A DNA stretch of 64,000 bases, taken from the IMG/VR virus record IMGVR_UViG_3300046167_000815, positions 1 to 64,000 of that record. One strand, given 5' to 3'. Below, in pieces: positions 29,201-39,493 of the stretch. A model generated the notes under the pieces. It was not told the origin of the DNA and did no database searches. It saw only the letters and a list, made by a program, of their open reading frames with translations. How positions within the stretch are numbered: position 1 is the stretch's first letter; each line of letters starts with the position of its first letter. The position numbers and the translations under genes were made by a program. The DNA comes from a virus.

Positions 29201-31408
29201 ATGTAGTAGGGAACTTTGTAGCTTATGGCGGGAACATACATCAAGTTGATCCTAATATGTCTGTAGGAACAAATATGTTAGGAAAACAATATGCTATTCC
29301 TGCAGGATATAAAGAAATGTATCAACAAAATTTAGGAGAAGCTATTCCTGAAGGAGCTACTTTATCACAAAGTGCTTTTGATTTATTTAATACTCAAGGA
29401 AAAATATCTAGTTGGAACGCTCCAAATACTCCAGACCCTTCTGCTGAAAAAGCTTATAAATACGCTGACTACAGTACTGGAAGCGGAGATGTAAGAGCTA
29501 ACCCACAAAGTAGAGCAAAACAAAGTGATTACGTTAAACCAGGACAAGTAAAAATGGTACATCCAGACGGAAGGTCTATGTATACAGATCCGCAAAATGC
29601 ACAGTTATTAATACAAAAAGGTTACCAACAAGAAGGAGTTAATCTTGTTGACGCTGCTACTTTTGGATACGGAGGTAAATATTATGGTTACGGAAGTAAG
29701 ATGTACAACGATTATGCAAAAGGAGGTAAACTTCCTGAAAGTGTATTACGTAGTAGACTAGAATCTCATATGTCAAAATCAGAAGCTGATGATTACATCA
29801 ACAGTTATAAGAAAGGCGGTAACATGATTAAAAGAGCAGACGGTTCTTATAGTCAAAGAGGATTGTGGGATAATATTAGAGCTAATAAAGGTTCTGGTAA
29901 AAAGCCTACTAAAGAAATGCTAAAACAAGAAAAGAAAATAAAAGGCAATAAAAAAACTTACGGAAGCAACATGTACAATAATGGAGGTTTCGGTATGAAT
30001 ACTATGAATGAAATTCCTGTAACAGAATTTAATGCAGGAGGCACTCACGAACAAAATCCTTTAGGAGGAATTCCACAAGGAATGGGAACTAATGGAAAAG
30101 TTAATTTAGTAGAACAAGGAGAGTTAAAAATAACAGATCCTAGAGATCCTTCTGGACAGTCTAAATTTATTGTATCTGCACAAAAAGATATGATTATTAC
30201 TAAAGAAATAGCAGAAGAAAATAATCTTCCTAAAACTTTTGTAAATAAAACTGTTCGTAAAGCAGCAGACATGTTGTTAAGAAAAGATTCTAGAAGAGAA
30301 GGAGATACTATTGAAGAAAATTCTAAACAACAAGACCTTATAGGATTTTTACAAGCTCATGAAACTTTAACTGCTATGAAAGAAGCAGAACAAAATGCAG
30401 AGTTTCAAGAAAAAATGATGACTCTTTCAGAAGAGTACCCTGAGCAAATGGCTACTATAATGCCTCCTCAATCAGAAATGGAAACAGAGATGGCTCCAGA
30501 AATGCCTAACCAAATTCCATTAGGAATGGCTATGCGATATGGAGGTAAAAAGAAAAAATACAAATATGGACACGGATCTAATATGTATACAATGGGAACA
30601 AATGTTCACCAAGTAGATCCAAACATGACATCTTTTACTCCTACTTTTCCTGAACCTACGCCTTTTTCTGCTGGTGTTGCCGACACTCTTCCTTTAAGAC
30701 CTTTTGCAGAAATGGATACTGCAGGTACTCCTAGTACTTCAGATTTTTTAGGATTATCTGACTCTCAAAAATTTGAAACAACAGACAGAGAATTAGCTAG
30801 TTATAAAGAAATGCAAGATACAGATAGTCAAGATTCTGAAAAACAAAGTTTTGTAAATTATGCAGGACAGCTTTTACCTGCTGCTTTAAATATAGGTATG
30901 GGGACTTTTTGGAAAAGAAGACACTGTTAATCTAGGAAGAGTATCTTCTAGAACTTTGCCAGAAACAGACGTTAGTCAACAATTAAGAGATGCAAGAATG
31001 AGCGCTGCTAGAACTGCTAATCAAATGCGAGGATCAGGACAAGCAGGAAGTTATTTAGCAAATATTGCTAATTTAAAAAATATTGATGATGCTACAAAAG
31101 CTAGAATATATCAAGATAAATACAATAGAGATGCGGCCATAGCTGCTAGACAAGCACAAATGGATATAAATGTAGATCGAGCTAACTTAGGTCTAAAAGC
31201 ACAAGAAGAACAATACAAGAGAGCTGCTGAAGCTGCTAAACAAAAACAACTATTTACAGGAATAGGGCAGGCAGCACAAAAACTTAGAGCAGATCAATTA
31301 GATGATATAGCTCAAGCATACAATAGACAATTTTCTGATAGATATGGATTTGATTATGAAAAACCTTTTCAAAGAAAAAATAAAAGAAAAAATAAAAACG
31401 GTAACTAA
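26239..31408 (+). CDS. Giant tail protein with two peptidoglycan hydrolase domains, one +1 frame change
   Basis: A roughly 1722-residue virion protein carrying two cell-wall hydrolase domains. A GH24/lysozyme-like domain lies about 341-490 (T-I-A-Y-G-H-K-L and a later Q-Y-N-V-G-L). A GH73/FlgJ-like glucosaminidase domain lies about 620-775, with its catalytic glutamate in A-L-E-S-A-R-G (E652) and F-N-Y-F-G-I-K-S-H. The domains are separated by short glycine-rich blocks such as Y-G-G-N and N-G-G. The phrase H-Q-V-D-P-N-M appears twice. A hydrophobic glycine-rich region lies near 890-1000. The frame stops at 30930; dropping one base in the T5 near 30906-30910 continues as G-T-F-G-K-E-D-T-V-N-L. 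It likely degrades peptidoglycan during DNA entry. Confidence 0.75.
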
Positions 31409-31436
31409 GGTTAAGAGAAAAAAGCCAAAATAAATA

Positions 31437-34415
31437 ATGGATATGAATAAGTTTCAATTAGGCACTATATTGCCGCAGACACAAGCAATTCCTTTTCAAT
31501 ATACTCCTTTAGGATTAGAAGCTTTTGCTCAACCTATTGCTATGAAGCAACAAAGGTTTGATACTGTTTTAGGCGCTGTAGAGGATACAGAATTTAATAT
31601 AGAACATCTTTCGGGAGATAAACAATCTCAAGAAAAATTAAAACAAGAATTAGAAGAACACAAAGCTGCTTTACTTGCAGACTTAGATAAAACTTCTAAT
31701 TATAAAGATGCCGCACGTAGACTTAAAACTCTTAATAAAATTTATAATTCAGATGCAGAAATTACAGGCATTAGAAATCAAGCAGCTTCTTTTGCTGCAG
31801 AAGATAAAGTTGCAAGAGAGCGTATAGATGGAAAAACTTATACTCAAGATGATTACGAAAAGTGGAAGTTTAAAGCATTAAATAGTTATAATGAACAAGG
31901 AGGTCTTAATTTTGATAGAGCTACTGGAAACTATACTCCTATAGACGTATCTCAACGAGGTGATAATTTAGAAAAAGAAATTAGAGACGATGCTCAAAAA
32001 TCCGCTAAGAGTACTCCTATGCAAATAAGAGAAACTTATGGTGATATAGATCCTGGTACTATGTCTAGAATAGAAACTCTTTATAAAGAAAGATCTTTAG
32101 ACCCTACAGCTACTCATCAAGGTATTGCATTAGAAATAGAAAACTGGCTTAAACAATCAGATCGTTATAAAAACTTTATTGAGGAAAAAGCAGAATACGA
32201 TTTTTATTACGACTCAAGACATAATCCTAATTTTATTGATGATGTTCTTAGTAATCAAGAAGCAAGATATGAAGATACTATGTCTATTTATTCTCAACTT
32301 GCTCAACAACCAGAAGTAGGAAGCGATAAAAGGGAGGAATATCAAAATATAGTAAAAAAATTAGGAAGAAATTATAATGAATTTTTAGATTTAAAAGAAC
32401 AAGCACAAGCTAGTAATAAAATGTTGCCGCTTGCAGAACAACTTTATATAGAAAATGTTAAAGGAGACTATTTAGGAGATGTAGCTAGAGCAGCAGGAGA
32501 CTTAGTAGATGTAAGCCAAGTTAAATTTAATATTAAAGAAGGCGGATCTGGATCAGGAAGTGGCGTTGCAAAAAAACTTGAAAATATTGAAAATTTAGAA
32601 GTAAATACTTCTACTATAGATTATAGTGCTAAAAATGCTCCTATAATACAAGGAGGTTCTACTTCTGCTCTTGATGTAACTGAACAAGAAAAAATATTTA
32701 ATAAAGGGCAAGCAGAATTAGTTAGAGATTTTGATTTCCCGCATAGAGATTCAGAAGCTTTTAAAGCTAGTCAAATTATAAGTAACGATGACAATATAAA
32801 TCTTTTAAAAGAAGAAGACCAAACTAAATTTAGAGCAGTTTCTGACGACGCAAACGATTTTTATACTCTTATGAAGAGAGATGAAAAGTTTGAAAAGAGT
32901 ATAGAAGATAAAGACTTACAAATAGAAGAGTTAAGGAAAGTTCTTAGTACAGGAACTGCAAATGAAATAGCAGAAGCTACTTCTAAAATTACAGGTCTTA
33001 ACCAAGATAAAGAAGAAATAAAATTACAAAGAGAAGCAGAGTTTAATGAAATAGATAATTTATTAGATGAAGCTTATCCTGTAGTTACTGGAGGCAATAG
33101 ACTAGTTCCTGAATTAGATAATTTTAATCTTACTACTGCTACTAGACAAGAAAAATATAAAGCATTTTATAATTTATATAAAGATCAACTTGTAAGTCAA
33201 TCTAATCTTTTTAGTACAGAAAGGGCTGCTTCTAGTCAAGTAGAAAGTGATCTAGGTACTTTAGAAGAAGTACGTAAACAAGAAGAATTAGAAAAACAAC
33301 AAAGACTACAAGATGAAGGAACTTTAGCTGAAGTAGGAAAAGTTTCTTTATCAGAAACTCCTACTGAATTTACTCTTAGTATTTTTAATGCAAGTTATCC
33401 TAGTCATACAGCAATTCAAACTTTAAGAAATTCTTTAACTGCTCGTAGTGCTGCAACAACTCATGAAGTTATTGTAGATGAACACAGTAATGCATTTACA
33501 GAGGGTACTCTTAAAAAAATTACAGATGAATTTGAAAAAAATCCTCCAGGTTCTGATGGAGCAGGAAAAGTAGTAAACTTTGATGCAGCTACTGGAAAAA
33601 TTACTTATCTACCTAAAGTGGTTAACTATAATTTAGAAAATTATGAAAAACCTGCATATGAAGGAAGAGCTAAAGGACCTGAAGAAAATACTATAGATCT
33701 TTTTAGATACAATAGAATGCCTTTAGACAAAGCAGAAATAGCCAAAATAATTAAAAGAACAAAAACAACAGAAGGAGAAGTTACTAATGAAGAGGTTAGA
33801 GAGTGGAAACAAAATAATCCTCAAACTATGGTACTTGCTTCAATAGGTAAAAGTTATAATGTTGATCAAAAAGCTGCTAAAACATTTACAGAGTACGCAG
33901 GAGCTGCAATAGCAGGCGATAACCCTTACGCTTTTGAAACAGTGTTAAATAGTTATTCTGCTATAAATATTTTAACAGATCCTGATAGAAGAAAAAGATA
34001 TAACCAAATGTCTTCGTCTTTACAGCAGTTAATTAAACAAAAAAATACTAATAGAGTATTAACGCAAACTCCTAATATATGGCAAAGTGACGGAGAAACT
34101 AGTTCGGGGTATTTTTTAGATTATAGATATGAACCAGATCCAATTAATAAAGAATTAGGAAAAATAATAGTAGACGTTAGTCAAATTACTATAAATAATG
34201 CAACAGGAGAACAGTTATCAAACACTCCAGTAACTACTCATACAATGCCTGGTATAAATTCTCAAAGTATTAGAGCTATGGATGTTTTTTATGGAGTAGG
34301 TAATGATGATGACGTAGTAAGAAATCCACAAGCAAACTTAGGAGAAGATGCTTTTCTTCCTGCAAGTTTTTTGCCTTTAGACTATTTAAAACTAAAGCAT
34401 AGATACGGTAAATAA
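31437..34415 (+). CDS. Large virion cargo-type protein
   Basis: A 992-residue, mostly helical, highly charged protein with no signal peptide or strong membrane segment. It starts M-D-M-N-K-F-Q-L-G-T-I-L-P-Q-T-Q-A-I-P-F and has coiled-coil stretches near 460-550 and 600-650. Its position between the hydrolase-bearing tail protein and the RNA polymerase polyprotein matches the cargo proteins ejected with the polymerase in crAss-like virions. No enzymatic motif is seen. The role is inferred from gene order. Confidence 0.6.
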   Translation: MDMNKFQLGTILPQTQAIPFQYTPLGLEAFAQPIAMKQQRFDTVLGAVEDTEFNIEHLSGDKQSQEKLKQELEEHKAALLADLDKTSNYKDAARRLKTLNKIYNSDAEITGIRNQAASFAAEDKVARERIDGKTYTQDDYEKWKFKALNSYNEQGGLNFDRATGNYTPIDVSQRGDNLEKEIRDDAQKSAKSTPMQIRETYGDIDPGTMSRIETLYKERSLDPTATHQGIALEIENWLKQSDRYKNFIEEKAEYDFYYDSRHNPNFIDDVLSNQEARYEDTMSIYSQLAQQPEVGSDKREEYQNIVKKLGRNYNEFLDLKEQAQASNKMLPLAEQLYIENVKGDYLGDVARAAGDLVDVSQVKFNIKEGGSGSGSGVAKKLENIENLEVNTSTIDYSAKNAPIIQGGSTSALDVTEQEKIFNKGQAELVRDFDFPHRDSEAFKASQIISNDDNINLLKEEDQTKFRAVSDDANDFYTLMKRDEKFEKSIEDKDLQIEELRKVLSTGTANEIAEATSKITGLNQDKEEIKLQREAEFNEIDNLLDEAYPVVTGGNRLVPELDNFNLTTATRQEKYKAFYNLYKDQLVSQSNLFSTERAASSQVESDLGTLEEVRKQEELEKQQRLQDEGTLAEVGKVSLSETPTEFTLSIFNASYPSHTAIQTLRNSLTARSAATTHEVIVDEHSNAFTEGTLKKITDEFEKNPPGSDGAGKVVNFDAATGKITYLPKVVNYNLENYEKPAYEGRAKGPEENTIDLFRYNRMPLDKAEIAKIIKRTKTTEGEVTNEEVREWKQNNPQTMVLASIGKSYNVDQKAAKTFTEYAGAAIAGDNPYAFETVLNSYSAINILTDPDRRKRYNQMSSSLQQLIKQKNTNRVLTQTPNIWQSDGETSSGYFLDYRYEPDPINKELGKIIVDVSQITINNATGEQLSNTPVTTHTMPGINSQSIRAMDVFYGVGNDDDVVRNPQANLGEDAFLPASFLPLDYLKLKHRYGK

Positions 34416-34419
34416 TTTT

Positions 34420-34427
34420 TATCTTTG
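34420..34427 (+). promoter_or_regulatory. TAnnTTTG promoter-like box
   Basis: TATCTTTG sits four bases before the ATG at 34432. If it is a promoter, transcription would begin at or within the start codon. Motif match only. Confidence 0.25.
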
Positions 34428-34431
34428 AAAC

Positions 34432-37400
34432 ATGGAAGAAGAAGAGTACTTAGATGATTCTAAAAAAGTAGAAGTTAAAGGTGTAGAAACTGCTCCTATT
34501 GCAGAAGAGGTTATAAAACCTGTTGAAGATATTGTAGTAGATATAGAAGAGCCTAAAAAAACTAAACCTAAAGCTACTAGTACTAAAGATACTACCGAAC
34601 CTATTGTTGATACTACTTCTAAAATAGAAGAAGAGGTACAAACAAAAGATATTTTTGACGGCCTAAGAAAAAAACCTTTTCCTGCAGCTATGGAGTTTTC
34701 TACTCCTAAAACACAACAAGAAGCTTTTTCTAGACAATTAGGATCAAGAGCTGCCGCACCTACTACTTCTACTATAAAAGGATTTACAGGAATAATAGAT
34801 TATGATGCTTTACAAGAAGTATATGCTCCAGTAGATTTAGCTGTTGGAATTCCTGACCCACAAGAACGTGAAAGTTTTATAGCCAGTAATGGCAGTAAAA
34901 TGGTAAAACTTTTTAATGAAAATGATTTTGGAGTAAAGTTTGAATCTGATCTAGCAGACTTAGCAAAATATAAAGAAAAACAATATCCATTAGCAGTTAA
35001 AAAGTTTATAGACGACCTAGATGCAAATCAAGGATGGATGGCAGAGTCAATGCTAACTCTTACTAAATTTATAGGTAAAATAGCAGTAGGTGTACCTGCT
35101 ACTATGTTAGCTTCAGTATATGGAGCAGGGTCTGCATTAGTTAATTGGGATTCCCGTAAGTTTTACGACAATGCTGTAATGGACGCTGCAGAACTTTTAG
35201 ACCAGTCTGTAGATAAATATACTGCTATATATGGAGGATCAGATGTTTTTGATTTTGAAATAAACCCAGATACAGGAATATACGAATTTAAACAAAAAGA
35301 TTTTTTAGCCAGAATGGCCTCTGATCCTTTAAAATCTATTAATGCCGACGTAGTTCCTGCTGCAGCTTTTATTGCAGATATGGTTATTTCTGAAAGTGCT
35401 TTTGGAGCATTAACTGCCGCTACAGGAGGTTTAGCTACAGGAGGACTTGCAGTAAATACCGCTAGGTTAGCAAATAAAGCAAAACAATTAAGTGGTTGGG
35501 CTACAAGAACAGGACAATATTCTAAAGCTAATCGCATACTAAGAGGGATAGACAAAGTAGACGATGTTAAAGCTGCTGCAGATATAGCAGAAAAAACACA
35601 AAGATATAGATCTGCTTTTGGAACAATAGGATCTATGTATCGTTCTTCTGCTTACGAATCTGCTTTAATAGCTAGAGACACAGATAAACATACATTAGAA
35701 CTATTAATTTCTCAGCATAAAGAACGTGAAGGTACAGAACCTACAAAATTAGATTTAATACGTTATAAAGAGTTAGCTAAAAGTGCAGGAGAACAAGCTT
35801 ACGGTCTTAATGCAATATTAGTAGGTGGTAGTAACTTAATACAATTTCCTAGACTACTAACAAAAAACTATAAAGTAGCGTCTTCTAGAAAAGGAGTATT
35901 TGATTCTTTAAAGCTAGGAGGAACTCAGTTTAAAAACGGAAAGCATATAGCAAATGTAGATGCTAAAAAATATTTAAAAACTTTAGGTTATACTAAAGCC
36001 GCTATTAAAGGAGGTATAACAGAAGGATTTGAAGAACTTTCTCAAGGTGCACTAGAAGAAGGATTAGTAGATTATTTTGCATCTAAGTACAGCGAAGACT
36101 CTAATAGAAATGCTTTAGAATTAATAAATGCAGTAACAAATAAAGCCTCCACATACTTAAATACTGTTGAAGGACGAGATAGTGTTACTATTGGAGCAAT
36201 GATGGGTATGCTAGGAATTAGAGTTCCTTTTGTTAAAAAAAGTGATTCTAAGTTGGGGTTCTCTCTTACTACAAAAGGTTTTGGTGGAGCTCGGCAAGAA
36301 ATCCAAGAAACTAGAAAAAAAATAAAGGAAGCTAGATCTAATGCAGAACTTTTAAATTCTGATTTAAATTTTAATCCTGTATTAAGCACTACTTTTGAAA
36401 ATTCTATGCGGCATATTCAGAGCCAAAAAAATATGGATGCTGCAGCTAATAATGGAGATACTTATAGATATAAAAATTCAGAATTTGATTCTTTATTTAG
36501 TTTAGTACACACAAGAACTAAAAACGGATTAGAAGATACTATAGCACAAGAATTAGACGGTGCTTTAGAAATGCCTATTGAAAAGTTTAACGAAACTTAT
36601 GCTACTAAAGGAGTAGAAAATTATACAGAAGAAACTAGGGCCCAAGCTGTAGAGTCTGCTAAAAATACTGCCGCTAAAATGGTAGAGTCTATAAAAAGTG
36701 TAGAAGCTTTATTAGCGAATAAAAAACCAGATCTTTTAACAAGAGCTGCAGAAGAAGCCTGGTTAGCAATAACTGGCAAAGAAGCAAAAACTACTTTAGA
36801 TCTTTCACAAGTAGAACAAGGTATTAAAGACCAAATGGTTTATTTACATGCTGCAGTAGAAAATACTTCAAAACGTGAAGCAGAGCTTTTAGAACAAATA
36901 AGAGAAAAAACTGGTCACAGTTTTCCTTTGTCTACATTAGATAGATTATTAACACAAGTTTCTGGAATAAGAATAGAGGACGGCAAACTTACATTTAGTA
37001 ATAGAGCACAACAAGTAAAAGAAGAAGTACTTAAAGAATATGAAAATCTTTTAGATTCTTATAAAAAGGAAGACCCTGTTAATTATAACATGAATGTAGC
37101 AGAAGTGTCTGATTTACTAGATGATGTTTTAAAATTAAAAATTAGAAGAGGGGAAGCTTCTAGAATGTACCGTGAGCTTTTTACAGAAAAAGGATCTAAA
37201 GCATTTGCTGATTTTGCAGTAGCTTTATCTATTGCTGCAGATAAAAACAGAAATAAGATAGCAAAAGAAGATATTATTGAAAAGGAAGTGCAAGAAAGTA
37301 GAAATGCAACTCTTTCTAGACAACAAAAAAATGAACTTTCTGTTTTTGGAAATACTGATATTGTAGATGCTAAAATAAATTCTGATACAGTAAACGGTAT

Positions 37401-39462
37401 AAAAGAAATACAAGCAAGAGAAGAAGACCCTACTAATTCTGACGAAGATTTAGTAGACGGTATGCTAAAAACTTTAGATACTTATCCTGGTTTACTTACA
37501 TTAATAAAAGAAAGATTAGAAGATAAAGGAGTCCCTACTGAGGGCATTACTGTTGCTCAAGAAATTCAACTAAGAGATTCTGACGGAACTATGTTAAGTA
37601 ATTTCTTTAAGGAAATAGCTATTTTAAAGAAAGAAGTAAAAGCCATGGAAGAAGCCATGGGAGATACTTTTAAAGCAGACTCGGCAGATCAATTAGGACA
37701 AGTACAATCTAAAGAAGGAGTTCCTGTTTTAGATAAAGATGTAATAGAAGATGATGTTTCAGAAGCTCTTTCTAAGGGAAAACAAGTTACTGATAAGATA
37801 ACTATTATAAACACTTTTGATAAAAAAATAGAAGCAGGAAAAACTGTAAAAGGAGAGGACGGAAAAGCTGTTAAACATTCTGTAAATAAACAGTACTATC
37901 CTTTAGATGCTAATAAAGTTAATGATCCTGATTTTTTAAATAATCTAGAACTTACTTCAGAAAAACGTAATTTTACTTTTAGAGTACAAAAAGACAACCC
38001 TTATAACGATACTGCCAGTGTAGAAAACATGGCTATTGAAGTTGTTTATATAGATCCAGTAACACAAGAAGAAACATTTATTTCTAGATTACCTGCTTAT
38101 AAAAAAGGAATGCCTAAACAATTGTTAGAGCTTAGAAAAGAGGTAGTAAAAAGATCAGAAGTTACAGAAGATGTTAGTGAAGACAACGTCAAAAGAATTC
38201 AAGAAATAAAAGCTAGAAAAAAAGAAATTAAAGAAGAGCTTAAAAAAGAACCTAAAACTCCTGCTTTAGAACCTATTATTTCTACAAATGAACTTGCTCT
38301 AGAACAAGAAAAAACTGCTCTTGAAGAAGAACAAAAACTTGATAGTCCTAATGAAAAAATTATAGCAGGGCATAAAACTCGTATTAAAGAATTAGAAAAA
38401 ATAATTAAAGAGTCTAAACCAACACCACAAACTAGTAAGGTTGAAGCTAATAAAAATATTTTAAATTCAAAGTACTTACAAGAATTTGGAATTAAATGGG
38501 AAGATAAACCTTTTCCTGGTGATATTATAGAGTACAATGGTTCTTATTATAAAGTTGATTATTCAGAAAATCAGGAGCTAACAGGGAATGAAATATTAAG
38601 TCTTGCAGAAGATGGTTTAATTGAATATACAGGAGTAGCTGAAGTTTACAAAAATGAAACCTTTGACTTATTACCTTGGAATATTAAAAAAAATAAAGAT
38701 GACGTTAATGAAAATCATCCAACGGGTCCTTTGTTTTCTGTTCCTTTAGAAATACTTGTTGATAGAGCTAAGTTTACAAAAATAAAAAAAGGAGAAGAAA
38801 GCACTTCTATAGATACTTTTTATGAAGAAGCTACTATAGTAGAACCAACACAACCAACTAGTGAAGTTGAATTACCTATAGGTACAGAAGTAAGAGTTGA
38901 AAATGAAGAAGGTACATGGTTTATTTCAAAATATGTAGATGTAACCTATTTAGGAACAGAAAAAATTGATAAAGCAGCGATAGTAACTAAAAACTTAGGA
39001 GATAATACTGAGATGTTAGAGGTCGTGTTAAAAGATTATAAAGTAACTCCTGCTACTCAACCAATTGCTGAAGTAACAGAAGAGACAAATCAGATAAGAT
39101 TAGAGTTTGAAGAATTTACTGATAATGCTACAGTTAAAGTTGTAAATAACAAAAAAGAATTAGCAGAAGAGCTAAACTCCCTTACAAAAGAACTTAAAGA
39201 ATTAATGGGAGATATATCTCCTCAAATAAATTTAAAAGAAGAAAGTGTTTTTGAATACATTTCTGATCTAACACTTATAGAAGACACTAAATTAAAAAAT
39301 AGCAAAGAAACAGAATTAAAAAAGAATTTTGGAGAGGATAATGTTGAAAGAGCAAATGCAATTAATGCAAACTTTGATACTATTATAGAAGAAATTAATA
39401 AAAGCGGAATTAATATCTTCTTTGATCCTAAAACAAATAAGCATCAAAATGGTTGTGATTAA
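34432..39462 (+). CDS. Giant virion cargo protein with hydrophobic segments
   Basis: A 1676-residue protein with an acidic N-terminus (about 1-70). It has two hydrophobic glycine/alanine-rich regions near 206-238 and 304-346 and a third near 583-600, then long charged coiled coils to the end. Membrane-active segments within a virion cargo protein suggest it helps form the channel through the host envelope, as internal core proteins of T7 do; this is an analogy, not a homology claim. Lysine/glutamate repeats at about 1230-1330 look like extended helix. No catalytic motif is recognised. Confidence 0.6.
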   Translation: MEEEEYLDDSKKVEVKGVETAPIAEEVIKPVEDIVVDIEEPKKTKPKATSTKDTTEPIVDTTSKIEEEVQTKDIFDGLRKKPFPAAMEFSTPKTQQEAFSRQLGSRAAAPTTSTIKGFTGIIDYDALQEVYAPVDLAVGIPDPQERESFIASNGSKMVKLFNENDFGVKFESDLADLAKYKEKQYPLAVKKFIDDLDANQGWMAESMLTLTKFIGKIAVGVPATMLASVYGAGSALVNWDSRKFYDNAVMDAAELLDQSVDKYTAIYGGSDVFDFEINPDTGIYEFKQKDFLARMASDPLKSINADVVPAAAFIADMVISESAFGALTAATGGLATGGLAVNTARLANKAKQLSGWATRTGQYSKANRILRGIDKVDDVKAAADIAEKTQRYRSAFGTIGSMYRSSAYESALIARDTDKHTLELLISQHKEREGTEPTKLDLIRYKELAKSAGEQAYGLNAILVGGSNLIQFPRLLTKNYKVASSRKGVFDSLKLGGTQFKNGKHIANVDAKKYLKTLGYTKAAIKGGITEGFEELSQGALEEGLVDYFASKYSEDSNRNALELINAVTNKASTYLNTVEGRDSVTIGAMMGMLGIRVPFVKKSDSKLGFSLTTKGFGGARQEIQETRKKIKEARSNAELLNSDLNFNPVLSTTFENSMRHIQSQKNMDAAANNGDTYRYKNSEFDSLFSLVHTRTKNGLEDTIAQELDGALEMPIEKFNETYATKGVENYTEETRAQAVESAKNTAAKMVESIKSVEALLANKKPDLLTRAAEEAWLAITGKEAKTTLDLSQVEQGIKDQMVYLHAAVENTSKREAELLEQIREKTGHSFPLSTLDRLLTQVSGIRIEDGKLTFSNRAQQVKEEVLKEYENLLDSYKKEDPVNYNMNVAEVSDLLDDVLKLKIRRGEASRMYRELFTEKGSKAFADFAVALSIAADKNRNKIAKEDIIEKEVQESRNATLSRQQKNELSVFGNTDIVDAKINSDTVNGIKEIQAREEDPTNSDEDLVDGMLKTLDTYPGLLTLIKERLEDKGVPTEGITVAQEIQLRDSDGTMLSNFFKEIAILKKEVKAMEEAMGDTFKADSADQLGQVQSKEGVPVLDKDVIEDDVSEALSKGKQVTDKITIINTFDKKIEAGKTVKGEDGKAVKHSVNKQYYPLDANKVNDPDFLNNLELTSEKRNFTFRVQKDNPYNDTASVENMAIEVVYIDPVTQEETFISRLPAYKKGMPKQLLELRKEVVKRSEVTEDVSEDNVKRIQEIKARKKEIKEELKKEPKTPALEPIISTNELALEQEKTALEEEQKLDSPNEKIIAGHKTRIKELEKIIKESKPTPQTSKVEANKNILNSKYLQEFGIKWEDKPFPGDIIEYNGSYYKVDYSENQELTGNEILSLAEDGLIEYTGVAEVYKNETFDLLPWNIKKNKDDVNENHPTGPLFSVPLEILVDRAKFTKIKKGEESTSIDTFYEEATIVEPTQPTSEVELPIGTEVRVENEEGTWFISKYVDVTYLGTEKIDKAAIVTKNLGDNTEMLEVVLKDYKVTPATQPIAEVTEETNQIRLEFEEFTDNATVKVVNNKKELAEELNSLTKELKELMGDISPQINLKEESVFEYISDLTLIEDTKLKNSKETELKKNFGEDNVERANAINANFDTIIEEINKSGINIFFDPKTNKHQNGCD

Positions 39463-39466
39463 TTCG

Positions 39467-39474
39467 TATATTTG
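39467..39474 (+). promoter_or_regulatory. TAnnTTTG promoter-like box before RNA polymerase ORF
   Basis: TATATTTG, a match to the Bacteroidota -7 element, ends 19 bases before the ATG of the polymerase polyprotein, in a 31-base gap. A separate promoter for the giant ORF is plausible. No -33 element at proper spacing. Confidence 0.35.
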
Positions 39475-39493
39475 CTAGGATAAATCGTTTATT

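Noticed and set aside
35163-35555. Long open frames on the opposite strand of the giant genes (also at 38199-38537, 48007-48351, 40711-41022)
   Set aside because: They lie wholly inside strongly coding genes, are rich in Ser, Phe, Ile and Leu as expected for antisense of A-rich coding DNA, and lack ribosome-binding sites.
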